DNA of 33,046 bases from Priapulus caudatus. Its lineage: Eukaryota; Priapulida; Priapulimorpha; Priapulimorphida; Priapulidae. A program made the translations under genes and the position numbers. The stretch is from NCBI RefSeq assembly GCF_000485595.1, contig NW_014577077.1:493408-526453 (forward strand), in the 5' to 3' direction. The notes below the pieces were generated by a model. The model was not told the DNA's origin and ran no database searches. It worked only from the letters and a program-made list of their open reading frames with translations. Positions within the stretch are counted from its first letter, which is position 1. Every line of letters starts with the position of its first letter. Of this stretch, positions 10,233 to 21,800 are shown piece by piece.

Positions 10233-12015
10233 ATGACTGCTCGTGAATCACCCTCAGCCCCCCCACCTCCTGTCAAGCCATGCACCCCTTCCTCCGCCTC
10301 ACGGTCGGCTCACGTCGACTAGATGGTAGGGAACAGCTCAATATCGCTACACCGAATCAAGCCTCAAGGGCACAGAACAGGAGCTTCAAACATTTACTAT
10401 AGACACAACCCCTGGGATCATCTGGTCACTACGCGCGGGCTGATGGGAAGGCTACAAAAATAAACAACAGCACTTATCTAACATATAATATGTCAACACG
10501 GCAGCAGTCAGCGGCCGAGGGCTAGAACTCGTGCGAAAACCTGGTTTCGCGATTAAAAGCAGCAACCGACAGACTTTATGAATCGTTACATAACGAGCCG
10601 AATCAACCATCGTGACCACGCATTCACATTTATCCAATCGGCATCGCATGCCATCATGGCGGCACGATGTTGACTAGTGGCACGATCGGCGCAATAGAAG
10701 ACAGCGTTTACTCCAAGCGTTCATGACCTAAACGACCGGTTACACTCTGAACTTCATCAAACAACTTTTGAAGGAGGAGAGGAAACACGAGCGTACCTTT
10801 AACATTTACGGTAACTCGCGTGAGCAACCCGCAGCAGTTATATGGTAGCTAGAGCTAGCATTGCTATTTTAACCTACCGAGGGAGCACTGCCAACGCAAC
10901 GGAACAAATTCACACGCAAACGCGCGTGAACCACCAACACACGCATGCACAAGCACAGCACATGGCAGCTGTTTCTGCGTATGCTTCTAGATCTGTCGCC
11001 GGTTGCTTGTGCTCCCGTCTCTGTTTCAGTCTCCCCATCTCTCTCTATTTTCACACACACGCCTGCACGCGCACATACAAATTGCGCACGCGTGCGTGTG
11101 CGCGCGCGATTGTTCATATCATATATGCGACGCTAGTATATAATTGCTTATTATCACGAACCAAACACACCATATAATATGCTTTGCCTTTTCATTGTTT
11201 GCAATGCTGACAAATGCACACATACAAAAACATAACACGCACAAGTATTACTGTTTTAAAGAAAAACAGCTGACATGCTCGCGGCGTGCTCTATCTTCAC
11301 CACCCTGACTTGAATTCTCTCCCGTTCATTAAAGACATACAAGTGCCTTCCACTATATTACTCTGCTATTGTGAACGTTTTCTGGGTTGTCCATATATAA
11401 ATATGTTCATAAATATTAATAGCAAATAACTGCAGAGAATTGGCGACATTACATGGGCTATGGCATGCTAGATTCTCGGCACAACCATTAACGGTAGCAA
11501 GATAGAACGTGTCAACAACAGCAAATCTGTACCCGCCATGAAACAACATAGAACTCGTTTTAGCAATAGTTACGGTGCGTGTTAGTTACTTTATTAGTGA
11601 AAACCACGTCTTAGCAACATCTGGCTCTCATTGCGACGACATAATACAGAGTGAGAGTACGAGATATATATCATCATAAATCTCGTTGAATGCGTTTGAC
11701 CGTTGCTCTAAAGCGTTTTAGTTTTTTGTTGTTATTATCATTCTGGGTGTACCGCTGAAACAATCATTTCAACAATATTTTTCATCAGAAAAGCCACATG
11801 GAGCACGTAAATATAATAGTTCCATTATTGTGATTACAGAGGCAAAAACATCAATGTTGCGTAGTAATCATGGTCTCGAGACTATAAATAAGAACCAAAA
11901 TATTAATACTTGCATACGTGAAGACAGCGCCAGTACTGGCCGCATGGATAACGGACATATAGGCTTGTGGATATGATGCCAATTCACAATATGATCAACA
12001 AGATATATACCACAC

Positions 12016-12017
<2 letters not shown>
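10233..12017. other. No supported gene; CA/CGCA patches
   Basis: Contains CA/CG-rich stretches near 10905-11110 that create several frames on both strands. A minus-strand frame at 11358-11549 includes the protein-like piece VNGCAENLACHSPCNVAN and an acceptor-like GGGTACAG, but I find no matching donor. Otherwise nothing can be supported. Confidence 0.4.
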
Positions 12018-12048
<31 letters not shown>

Positions 12049-12061
12049 TAATAATAATAAT

Positions 12062-12113
<52 letters not shown>

Positions 12114-12311
12114 TCAACAACAATAATAATAATAATCTTCATCATCACCAACACTAGCAATAACTACAATAACAATTCTGCACGAATAAAATTCATCAGA
12201 CGTGGTGTAATGACACAACAACTACACCGACCATAACGACAACACCAATATCATCATCATCATCAGCAGCAGCAGCAGCATCGTCACCGTCACCGTCACC
12301 GCCACCACGAC

Positions 12312-12342
<31 letters not shown>

Positions 12343-12345
12343 AAT
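12018..12345. repeat. Compound trinucleotide block (AAT)n(CAA)n ... (CAT)(CAG)(CAC)(CAA)
   Basis: (AAT)n at 12018-12062, (CAA)n at 12063-12122, a short AAT/CAT patch, about 100 bases of mixed sequence, then CAT, CAG, GTCACC and CAA runs from 12252 to 12345. Homopolymeric frames on both strands are artefacts. Confidence 0.95.
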
Positions 12346-12975
12346 AGAAGTAACAAAGGCAGGATGGTACAACGACACATCTGCACCACTAACACGCACC
12401 AGTACCATGAACAGTCACAGGCCAAGAATCTCAAGATATGCACTGAACAAATCAAAACAAATTAATAACGTTGGGTTGGGTGGACGTCAAGGTAGTCGGG
12501 TGGATGTAGAAGTGGAGAGGCAGCTTACATGTACACCTACTATTGATGTAACTGTCATTTCTGCGAATACGTTCTAACAAAACAAACATTAGGCTTGACC
12601 CTACGACATATGCGCTATTCCCAGCGTTTATTACGAGTCACGCTATATGGGAGTCCAGTCTAGGCCAGAGTAAAATAGTTTCTAAACACACCAATTATCG
12701 CCCTACGTATGAAACATTTCTGTGGGGACTCTATTTTCATGGTCTAACTATTTATAGACATAATATTTTATAGCGTAAAAACTTTTGCAGGATTATCATC
12801 ATTTTAGAAATTTCACCGTTAGCGCGTATCCACACAGATGTCGTAAAGTGAAGCAATATCGCTCGAGTTTGTTACCCAGCTATACATATATATCATCGAC
12901 GATATGACTGACGACTTCAATCACGTATGACTGCAAATACGATTCTTCTGCTTCGCCTGCGCTATTCTCCCGCAG
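12346..12975. other. No gene seen
   Basis: Unique-looking sequence without coding potential. It ends in a pyrimidine-rich run that resembles a splice acceptor for the candidate that follows. Confidence 0.5.
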
Positions 12976-13326
12976 CTAGAAGAGAATTTAATTCCGGTTT
13001 CCGGTCGGGCTCACTTCATTATTAACCAGGGAATGTCTCGATCATTTTCGACTCGCCTCGATTCTCGAAAGGGCCATGACTTGATGTCGGTCCTTGAGCG
13101 GCGCATGGCAGGCAGCTCGGATGATATTGCCTCGTTAACTACGTGGCTCGGTACGAATGCCTTCCTCCACAGCTGTCTAACCTCAGCGAGATGCGTGAAG
13201 CGACCCTCTACAGGAAGTTCCTGCGATCGCAGCGCACTCTATAGTTGCGATGCTCATTGCCCCGATTACATTCCCATGCATATGATGTCAGTATTATATC
13301 TCATATATCGTACACTGCCAGTTTAG
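12976..13326 (+). CDS. Weak exon candidate, unrecognised
   Basis: The acceptor-like stretch TTCTGCTTCGCCTGCGCTAT, continuing TCTCCCGCAG, ends at 12975. The phase-0 frame after it stays open for about 117 codons to TAG at 13324. It includes MSRSFSTRLDSRKGHDLM, SSDDIASLTTWLGTNAF and a Cys-containing tail. The first two-thirds look more protein-like than the tail. A possible donor, CTCG|GTACGA, lies near 13149. I know no matching family. Confidence 0.2.
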   Translation, partial: LEENLIPVSGRAHFIINQGMSRSFSTRLDSRKGHDLMSVLERRMAGSSDDIASLTTWLGTNAFLHSCLTSARCVKRPSTGSSCDRSALYSCDAHCPDYIPMHMMSVLYLIYRTLPV

Positions 13327-13587
13327 TATCATGTCATATATCATTATGTAGATATAGTCAGCAGTGCGAACACATCAATATGAATAAAATTATATAGAAT
13401 AATTCTTATTGCATCTCTACTAACTCTTCCATCTGCACTAAAAAATTTTTTAACTAAAAAAGAAAATATCCTGCGCTACATACCTATATATATTAATTTG
13501 TGCTATTATAAGCTAGAGGCATACGCAGAGTAGGCAAGAGAGCCGAAACTCGCACTGACATTACGTTTTCTAATTGCAGTTGTTTAC

Positions 13588-13668
13588 CACAGATTGGAGA
13601 GTTAGTAGTGGTGCAATAAGGATTCATTATACATGATTTTGATATTTTGTCCGAGCTGTAAGCAATTT
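13588..13668 (-). CDS. Very tentative exon with a Kazal-like CxxxxxPICG spacing
   Basis: On the minus strand the acceptor-like TGTATTCTTTCGCAG precedes a frame containing SCIMNPYCTTTNSPICG. It is followed by a possible donor TGTG|GTAAAC at the CG. In Kazal protease-inhibitor domains seven residues separate two cysteines ahead of a conserved CG, and the spacing here is the same. The typical DGxTYxN portion is not seen in the following sequence. It could be chance. Confidence 0.12.
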
Positions 13669-13841
13669 CTGCGAAAGAATACATTCGCGGCCTACGCTTT
13701 CAGACATCAATATTTTTCCGCTGTCGTTTTATAATGTCTGCCGCTTGTGCCACAACGAACGCGTGCGTCAAAGAAGGATAATAGCAAGACGACAGTGGAC
13801 GACGGCGTGAACGGAGGCACAATACTGCTTTCGAGGCTCAC

Positions 13842-13892
13842 CCCTTGTATAAATAAGCATAGAACTATGACGGCTATCAGTCCGCGATGCAA
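13842..13892 (-). CDS. Tentative signal-peptide first exon
   Basis: The minus-strand ATG at 13892 starts MHRGLIAVIVLCLFIQG, a positively charged N-terminus followed by a hydrophobic core. It is followed at once by GTGAGC, which fits a splice donor. A signal-peptide exon ending in a donor is a common start for a secreted protein gene. The phase does not match the Kazal-like segment 170 bases further on unless a weaker donor is used, so the two are not convincingly one gene. Confidence 0.2.
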
Positions 13893-16090
13893 AAAGAAAG
13901 CAACGCGATATTTTCCAATTACTTGGTCGGGAGCACGCGCTCGACAAGAGTTGCTAAAGTGTCAGCCAGGAAAACCCGCTTCTTGAAATCGGGTCAGCTT
14001 GAATTGTCAGCAAACACATCACAGCCCGGTTCCTTGTCACCCTCACATATAACAGGAAATTGGCTTTCACTTTTTGCTGCCTTAGAAGTGGCGTCAACCG
14101 AATCATACGCCAGAACGGACGCGTGCACGCACGCACGCACGCACACCCACATGCTCACACATACACATTTGAACTTTAAATGGTTGCAAGTAAGAACTCT
14201 ACAACTAGCCAGAAAAGGAAATTTCATGCGAAATCTATTGAGACGTATGCCCTTGACTATGTGCGCCGGTACTGTACCGATTACTGTGGGTATTGACTGG
14301 CGCTTTTTTTCCTACAAAATTTGCAGCAAACGGCTGATTCTATTGACTATTGCTTCTATACTACAGCTACAGTCGGCTATCAATTTCGCTAAAAGTCACA
14401 ATCGCAAAAAAGGTCGTACACCTGCACGCATGGTCGGGGATGTGGCAGCACCAAGCATATAGACACGCAAATGTATCTGTCAACGTTTATTCATTACCTA
14501 AAGATAATTTTTCATCAACAGAAAAAAAATCTCGCTCGCCGAACATGTCACGCACGCACGCACGCACGCACGCGCGCAGACACGCACAGAGATATGCGCG
14601 TTGCTTCATGAATGATCATGCAGAGCTAGGACCGTACAGTTTCTCTCGACACGCACACGTTCAGTTCCAGGCGAGGGCACACCGCACCATATCCAACGGC
14701 AACCTTATGAAAGCCGATTGCATCTCCAAGTTCCGTCACAAGGCGGCTTTGCTCAGGGTGCAAGCCGATAGAAAAACCTTACCGGATTCTACCGATCACT
14801 TTCAGCGAAATCGCTTTCTTTTCACAGGCGCCCGTATATAGTAGCAATTACATTAGCCGGCGGTGTCAGTTATAGAGCACGCTGCCGACTATAGTACACA
14901 CAGCGGCCGGCTGTCGTCGCAAATCATTCATCGACTGCTAGCGATGCGAATAGCTAAGTTGATTGCCGTCTCTTAATCAATGGCGCGCCGGCGACTATCA
15001 TTCAAAGTAAGCAACGTCTATCATAACTGCCGCGGCGCACGGCAGCGAAACGAAAAGACGTCGAGACGAAATCAAATGCAGGCATAATTTTCAGCCCTGT
15101 ATTTACCACTGCCCCCGACGCCAACGCGGAATTGTTCAAGTAACACGATTTTCAAGCGACATAAAAGACTTTCGGTTAATGCCGCACGGACAAATGCTTC
15201 GTATAATCAGGTTAGCGATAAAGTTTTAGCATAGTATCAGATAGTATATATATGAGGTAATGATACTGCGAAATGAAATGATCCCTGATCACTATAAAGA
15301 CACACCGACCACGTTTTAACGGGATTGTAATGGAAGGATTTTCTGCCTTTTGTGAATTAGCAATGCACTGCTGTGCCTCAACAGATTTCAGTACGGAGAT
15401 TTGCAGAGAGAATGTCGATATATAATGCAACTGCGTGCTGTTTCATACTAAAAAAACAGTGGCTGCAGAAGAGTTTGACACGCACGCACGCACGCACGCG
15501 CCTACGCCTGCGCCCACGCACACGCACACACACACACCCACACCCACACGATAGGTGCACTAATTAACACCCACTCCACTAATTCCTAATTAGAATTAAT
15601 TATTTATTAATTCGTGTTCAATTACTTATTAATTACTTATTAATAATTGGTATTTGCAAAGATGAAATACAGAGCAGGGTAGGTAACAAGCTAATCGTAA
15701 TTAACAAGGAATAAAAACGAAGCAGGAATGATCTAAGTGACATTTTTTCTACATTCAGATATGAAACAACGTCGAACAAAAGTACTAGAAACAACACAAA
15801 TGCAAAGACAGAACACAAAACCAAATAGCATTAAAACTCAATCTGGATTTACATTACCTTGAGGAAATAAAACACATTACATGGTAAACAATTACTGAAT
15901 TTTATTTCACATGCCAAAGTTTAATTGGCAGGGTGGGTAGTAACGCTGCAGCTCATTCGTTGGGGCAGTTAGTATGAGATAATATGAATATCGTGTGGTC
16001 CGATAAGTACTAGGTAGAACGTTAATGATTCACTTTCATCCAGAGATTCCGAACTTAGAAATCAAGGTTGATTAAATTAACTGCAATTAC
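13893..16090. other. Mostly unassigned sequence with GCAC/CA microsatellites
   Basis: Short GCAC arrays lie near 14125-14150, 14549-14580 and 15478-15550, and an ATTAATT-rich patch at 15560-15650. A good-looking plus acceptor (CTTTCTTTTCACAG, ending 14828) leads to only 15-21 codons before a stop. Long plus frames at 13887-14462 and 14350-14841 run through simple repeats and are not convincing. Confidence 0.4.
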
Positions 16091-16215
16091 CTGACTTATC
16101 TGTAGTGTCCTGCTGCCTACGATGCTAAACTTGTCCATGGGCATGTAATCTAGGACTCCGTTCTGGTGGTCCTGGTAGCACTGAATGTTCAATGTTATGT
16201 CATCATGAAAGAACT
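16091..16215 (-). CDS. Internal exon of an unrecognised beta-rich protein
   Basis: Among the best-supported exons in the window. On the minus strand TTTTCTTTTTCTTTTAG is a textbook polypyrimidine acceptor, and CAG|GTAATT is a good donor. The 125-base exon starts with two bases completing a codon (phase 1) and ends at a codon boundary. It encodes 41 residues plus the split codon, including DDITLNIQCYQDHQNGVLDY and MDKFSIVGSRTLQISQ: alternating hydrophobics with one Cys, typical of a beta-sandwich segment. An alternative acceptor two bases further (AG|TTC) would make it phase 0-0. The family is not recognised; ZP-like and other extracellular folds were considered and not established. It may follow the 29.8-kb exon, which ends in a compatible phase. 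Confidence 0.6.
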
Positions 16216-16960
16216 CTAAAAGAAAAAGAAAACAAGGGTTTGTCGTGACAGTCAACACGTTATCTCGTTTACATAATGAAGCAGGAGATACATTTGCCCG
16301 CGAGGAGGAGGAGGAGCAGCTGTTTAGATGGGCGCACATTCTCGTTCGTTCTCTACTTAATCACCATGATCTCTCATCTATAGCTGATATGAGGGCGGCT
16401 CACAATGAAAGGAAGGAAAATATGAGGGGTCTATGCGTTCTTGGGGTTCAGTGCAAGTTAACTTCTTTGTTAATAGGTTTTTGCAGAACATTTCGATTAC
16501 TCATTCAAACAAAAGTAAATACTGGTCCCCCCATGTTCATGAGGCCATATATGATATATATTATTTGCCACTAGGCACTATATATCTATATGATGTTCCT
16601 ACGTCCATATTAAAGGAGAAAATAATAAATAACATTGTGCCTGGGATGTGACAGTGTGACAGTTGTAGAAGGGTACAGACAGGGGTACAGTATAACTCCA
16701 CTCTGTAGTTAATATCAGCGAACATTCGCGTTAGATAACAGCATTAGGGCGGTAAGATAGGACTCGATTCCGAGTGCCACTTCTCGCAGTAGCGCTTATG
16801 GAGAAATCAGCAAGCGCCTGCACTGTTTGCTCTTGCAATTTTCCGAAGTATCACACCGAGTTCGCTCGGCAATCATGACAGGTTGCTAAGGAATCTGACA
16901 GCTAGCCTACAGGCTTTGCACGGTCACTGCATCGGGATCCCACCCGCGTCAACGGCGTAC
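16216..16960. other. Probable intron or flank, no gene seen
   Basis: Upstream, on the minus strand, of the 16.1-kb exon. It contains a short GGAGGAGGAGG patch near 16303-16315 and plus-strand frames with no splice or domain support. Confidence 0.4.
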
Positions 16961-17509
16961 GTAACCGAATTGGAGGAAAAATGCGAAATGCGTCGCAAAT
17001 CCGTGCGCCGTCTCGTCATTTATTTTTGAAGGGCTGCGCTTATAAGCGTGTACAGGCCGGCGTACGCTGCTGACGTGTGCGAGCGCGCGCTGTCATGTTA
17101 CAGCTTCCGCACTGCACGTGAACGTAATTTGCTCGTAACGGAGCGTGTCGCCCCGTACTAACAAGCGTCGAGGCGAGCGTGAGCGAGCGAGCACTCCCCT
17201 CCCTCGAGAGATGCCGGCGAACATTTTTATTTCCTCGCCTAATAATATTTGAAATCACACTTGTAATTGTGCGCCCTCTGTTTACCGAACACGCGCAAGA
17301 TAAATAGGCGAGAGAGGCGGCATCGGCGCGGGGCAGGGAATCAAGCAGACGGCATTCATGCGAGCTCTGAATGGCTTCCCCGGCGCGGTTCTCGCGCGCA
17401 GCACAAGAGGCGCGCGACGACGGCCAATGGAGACATGGCAAACAAGCTCCCGAAAAGCTCTCTCGTACTTAAATGCACATGCTGCGTTCTCATAAAGAAC
17501 CGCAGTACT

Positions 17510-17540
<31 letters not shown>

Positions 17541-18010
17541 CTGAAAAGCTCCGAAAATTCGCGGCGCACTGGGCATCAACATCGCTCGCCATCTTGACAT
17601 TCAGAATTTCCCACAATTTGCTTCGCAAAATAGTCCCCACCGCCACCGGATGTTGCCCATCAAAAACGCATTTGGGATTCTCCACCGCGCAGGGGCAGTG
17701 ACACTGAAAGTAATTGGGTCCTTGACATCAGACAAAGCCTGCGTCTCTCGGCGGCTTCTCTATAGGCGACCCGAACCCCTGCTAAGCTGGTTGGCAGTCT
17801 CGCAGCGACAGACGACGAGCGACCGATGAGGCCGCCACCCGCGCGACGACATCGTCGGCAGCGACAGCAGGCGTGCGCAGGTAACTAGATCTAGGGGACG
17901 CTACATCCGTATATACACACGCGCTAGCGAGCCGTCTTCTTCATCCCTTCCACAAATGCCGCCGCGCCTTATCATCCAAGGGACCGTTTCCGAGGAGAAA
18001 TGCCAAGCGG
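16960..18010. promoter_or_regulatory. CpG-rich block, candidate promoter
   Basis: About 1 kb markedly richer in G+C and CpG than its surroundings, with many GCGCGC and CGCG motifs and a CGG/GAC triplet patch at 17511-17540. GCCATCTTG at 17588-17596 is the reverse complement of CAAGATGGC, the YY1-type element that often contains the start codon of animal housekeeping genes. On the plus side CGCAG|GTAACT near 17881 resembles a first-exon donor, so transcription could be bidirectional. Several overlapping frames on both strands reflect the base composition. No transcript evidence is available. Confidence 0.4.
17356..17592 (-). CDS. Possible 5' coding exon at a CAAGATGGCG start
   Basis: The minus-strand ATG at 17592 lies in CAAGATGGCGAGC, a good initiation context. 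The frame begins MASDVDAQCAANFRSFSAR, passes through a poly-Arg run from the CGN repeat and stays open for 78 residues. A real first exon would probably be shorter and end at an internal donor; the weak options are near TTTAA|GTACGA and, in another frame, CG|GTAAAC near 17285. It lies about 1.4 kb upstream, on the same strand, of the 16.1-kb exon. A link between them is speculation. Confidence 0.2.
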
Positions 18011-18886
18011 GAATTGCCTCCGCGATTCTCGAAAGCAAACACAAAGCGACTAGCAGCGAGCGCCATTAGGGTCCATGAGAAAGTCAATTACAAGGTCTAT
18101 CCGATGGCAGTTAGACTTCCGACAAAAGTGTGTAATCCTACAGTGATTCTTGCGAGATGCGGCGCCTATAGAGAAGAGGTTTCAGAACAGCCTTCTTAAG
18201 TACAGACGCGGAGCATAGATATGGGTTTAGGACAGCCTGATGAGAAACGGACACAAAACGCAACGTTATAGAATTGAGACGTGCTGCTTTACCGCATACG
18301 TAGAAAATATATTTGGCTTCAGAAAAAGTCTTGAATAGCAATTTATGGAGAGTAATAAGTGGTTAGACTAGTAAAGGCTGCTTAAGCATACAGACATAGA
18401 GCATAGATATCTGCACATGGTGATAATTCACAGACACAGAGTATAGGAATAGTTTTACCACAGGGTGCTTAAATATCGTTCGATCACACAACATTAACTA
18501 GCCACTACGCACGCTACAGCCAGCCTGAGGCATACTGAAACATTTATTAAACACGTAACGCGCGAGCCTTCGTTTCCAGTACTGATTGTTTAGTCCCACC
18601 CGCGATGTGCATTGCCCCTGAAAGCTTGACGGATGGCCGTTAACGTACAGAATTAAAAACTATAATTTTCCACAGATTAAGCACCTATTTCCAACCGCCT
18701 CCTGCTTGATACATAAACAATCCATTCTGAAGACATTCACGGAAATAGGAAACGTCAAACAAATTGAAATTGATAGAGAACGCTGCGTGCAGATGTATTC
18801 AGATGGAAAATCCTACAAGGAAGAATACAGCCAGCTGTAATCTGCGACTAATCAGCACAATTTATATGTAGTCCATCATAATCACC

Positions 18887-18888
<2 letters not shown>
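18011..18888. other. No gene seen
   Basis: Short frames only (18014-18199 plus, 18138-18341 minus) with no recognisable features. I see no repeat structure above background. Confidence 0.45.

Positions 18889-18970
<82 letters not shown>
18889..18970. repeat. (CT)n microsatellite, about 41 units
   Basis: A perfect, uninterrupted CT run. Confidence 0.98.
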
Positions 18971-18973
<3 letters not shown>

Positions 18974-19170
18974 ATCACGGCGCGAAGGAAAGCATCAACT
19001 CGAATTACGCGCTGATTGTGTAAATTATTCTCGCTATGGAATTCATGGAGACAAGGCAAATCAGGCACAAAAAATTCTATGGCTAGCCGCGGCTGCCATT
19101 GATTGCTGTAGCTGCGAGTATATGAAGCAGGAGTTTGTGAGACGATGGGGACGCGCTCACATTTATATAT

Positions 19171-19220
19171 ATATCATGAATAGCTAATAAACACCGGGGT
19201 GTTTATTAGCTCTTGATATC
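19171..19220. repeat. Near-palindromic hairpin, TCAAGAGC-type ends
   Basis: AGCTAATAAACACC is followed directly by GGGGTGTTTATTAGCT. The flanks are ATATCATGAAT on the left and CTTGATAT on the right. The arms are about 24 bases with a few mismatches and essentially no loop. A TA run precedes it. The AAGAGCTAATAA end is shared with the hairpin at 22.46 kb. Confidence 0.75.
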
Positions 19221-19321
19221 ATCGTATATGCTTGGCGGCAAAATTCAACCAGGGTTAATTAAGACACGGCTACGGCCACTTCCACCGCACGTCTTATGAT
19301 AATACGTGGAACAGCACGATC

Positions 19322-19495
19322 AACCACACACACACATGCACACACACACACACACACACACGCACACACACACACACGCACGCACGCACGCACACACGGA
19401 CATGCACACACACACACACACACACACGCACACACACACACACGCACGCACGCACGCACGCCCGGACATGCACACACGCACGCACACATACAGAC
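19322..19495. repeat. CA/CGCA compound microsatellite
   Basis: Alternating (CA)n and (CGCA)n blocks with a duplicated higher-order pattern around CGGACATGCACACA. The long overlapping Thr/His and Cys/Val frames are artefacts. Confidence 0.95.
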
Positions 19496-20199
19496 TTTTA
19501 CACGCAAGCGGTGACCTTGAAGACAGGTAAAGCCATGTGAAGATCTGTGATACCACGTGATGGCGTGCTGTGCCGAGCAATGCATGAGATACACGACTGG
19601 CACGATTTTCTAGCTGATAGGCGAAGCTTAATCGAACATTGCACGCGCCAAATATTCGTTTTCTCAGATAACACGAAAAGGCAGGAATGACAAAAACGAA
19701 CGGCATTTATATGAACGTATGTTAGGTTTCAGCTTTCCATAGAATAAAATATCACAAGAATGAAACGGCATAAATTCTCCTAAAATAAAAAGAATCTCGA
19801 AAGTTATCCGTGACTATAAATGATTGCAATAACTTATTGTACCGATAGACGGTGTAATGCCATTGCCAGTTTACCGTTCCATAAACAGCAGTGAAATCAA
19901 AAGAATAACTGAATGCTACTGGGATAATACCTACTGGGATAAATTTTAGCCTCAAAAGCGTATCTCCGGCACGGAATATAAGACATATGCCGTCAAATGC
20001 AATACCAACCCAGATTCGAGTTTAATTACAGCCCAGCGAAATGAACGTGAAAAATTATCTGTGAAACTGGAAAGTTGCATCACCGCTGTAAAATATTTTT
20101 GCTTGCAACACCGTGATCAATATAGAACTATGCTAAGACCGATGCCATTGCTTACTCTTCCTGCCATGAAATGAAAACAAAGGTCGAATAACTGAAATC
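19496..20199. other. No gene seen
   Basis: Unique-looking sequence. A donor-like GACAG|GTAAAG sits near 19526, directly after the CA array and without an upstream exon. Confidence 0.45.
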
Positions 20200-20203
20200 T
20201 CTC

Positions 20204-20260
<57 letters not shown>

Positions 20261-20318
20261 CTCTCTTTCTCTCCCCCCGCTTTCTCTCTTTATTTCTTTC
20301 TCTCTCGCGCTCTCGCTT

Positions 20319-20366
<48 letters not shown>

Positions 20367-20520
20367 ACACTGTCTTCCTGCCTGTCTCCCCTCTTTCTCT
20401 CTTTCTTTCTTTCTCTCGCGCGCTTTCTTGCTCTCACATTCGCTCTCCATTCTCCCCCTTCCTCTATCTCTCTGCCCTCTCTTTTGCTCTACCCCCCCCC
20501 TCTCTCTCTCTCGCTCTCTC
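20200..20520. repeat. Interrupted CT/TTTC pyrimidine tract
   Basis: Two CT runs (about 20206-20256 and 20319-20361) within a continuous pyrimidine-rich stretch, followed by TG-rich DNA to about 20620. Poly-Arg/Glu frames on the minus strand are artefacts. Confidence 0.95.
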
Positions 20521-20942
20521 GCTGCTAAATTATTCATATGTAGGAAACCACGTGTGTATGTGTGCGCGAGTGTATGTGTGCGTGAGTGTATGTGTACATG
20601 CACCCGCGTGCGCGCGTGTGTGTCACTCATGATCGTAACCACAACACGTATAGAAGCGAAGCTATATCGAACTCAAATAAATCGTAATCCGCGTGTGATT
20701 TTTTCCGATTGATTGTTTACCATTGTACCCCCCCCCAATATAAAGCTGGCTACGGGCCTGGATACATACACAACTGTTAGGAGAAAATGTGTTGAAATTC
20801 CTACGATATTAGTGTCAAGTTCTTCATATAATCTATTCGCTATTCTTCGTCATATGATCTATATCACACCACCGTGTAGGTGTTCCAGTTACTAAGCTTT
20901 CGTTAATCTGTGTATTACCATTTAAGGAGTACTAATGAGATG

Positions 20943-20980
<38 letters not shown>

Positions 20981-20984
20981 CCTG

Positions 20985-21713
20985 ATATATATATATATAT
21001 ATCAAGAGCGTATAAAGAAGGAGAGCGTACAACGGTGAAATGCTGAAACCATGTTGCAGTATTAGTTGAATTAATAAACTTTCGCCGTTTTATTTTTGCA
21101 GTATGATCAGCTGTCTTACCTTGTTAATATAAAACAAACCGCATGTCCCTACGATGCTCCTACGCCGAGATAATAAGCGGTGAAAATCTGGTATTTTCGC
21201 CAAAAACCGACTCGAGATCAGTGTTTACTGCGACTGTCTCTCGCTTTGAGATAACTTCGGGAAACCTCGCGTGTTTCCGTCAATGATCGATTGACAGATG
21301 GAATGAATGACGTCTGTTATTGATTGTCATAGTGATGACCCCCACCTGTGCCTACCTCACGCTGGATGTATGGTAATCTCTGTAGTACAGACGTGAGTCA
21401 GCGCTACCATGGCGCTGCACAGCGGCGACCGGAAGCAATACACTGGCCACAAAGCGAGAGACTGATCTCGAGTCCGTTTTCGGCGAAAATACCAGATTTT
21501 TACCGCTCCTTATCTCAGCGTAGGGGCATCGTAGGGACATGCGGTTTGTTTTATATTAACAAGGTAGGACAGCTGATCAATAATACGTCAAAGAATCGTC
21601 AATAAAACGGGGAAAGTTTATTAATTCAACTAATACTGCAACAGGGTTTCAGCATTTCACCGTTTTACGCTCTCCTTCTTTATACGCTCTTGATATATAT
21701 ATATATATATATG
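20985..21713. mobile_element. Foldback element with long inverted arms, about 730 bp
   Basis: The sequence from 20985 to 21247 is found again inverted at 21451-21713 with high identity and small indels. Both outer ends are (TA)n followed by TCAAGAGCGTATAAAGAAGG. The arms share GGTGAAATGCTGAAACC, AAACAAACCGCATGTCCCTA and CTCGAGATCAGT. About 200 bases lie between the arms, with no obvious coding capacity. A non-autonomous DNA transposon of foldback or MITE type is the simplest reading. The TA-repeat flanks hide any target duplication. Frames at 21348-21605 (plus) and 21352-21540 (minus) are by-products of the arms. Confidence 0.85.
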
Positions 21714-21790
21714 TCTCTCTCGCCCTCTCCCTCTCCCTCTCTCTCCCCCTCTCGCTTTCTCTCTCTCGCTCGCTCTCCCTCCCTCTTCCT
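21714..21790. repeat. CT-rich tract beside the foldback element
   Basis: Pyrimidine-rich simple sequence abutting the TA end of the foldback element. Confidence 0.8.
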
Positions 21791-21800
21791 GTGGTTGCAG

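Noticed and set aside
13887-14841. Plus-strand frames of 191 and 163 codons
   Set aside because: Both cross GCAC microsatellites, have mixed non-protein-like composition and lack splice or start context.
14815-14880. Strong plus acceptor CTTTCTTTTCACAG
   Set aside because: All following frames stop within 15-21 codons, with no poly(A) signal close by.
15212-15430. Minus-strand frame with NPSITIPLKRGRCVFIVIRDH
   Set aside because: Beta-like pattern, but no credible acceptor or donor was found.
17040-17701. Four overlapping frames of 95-144 codons on both strands
   Set aside because: High GC content lowers stop frequency here. Only the CAAGATGGCG-initiated frame was kept, at low confidence.
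20117-20712. Arg/Glu-rich minus and Ser/Leu-rich plus frames of 106-169 codons
   Set aside because: Generated by the CT tract; no unique domain sequence.
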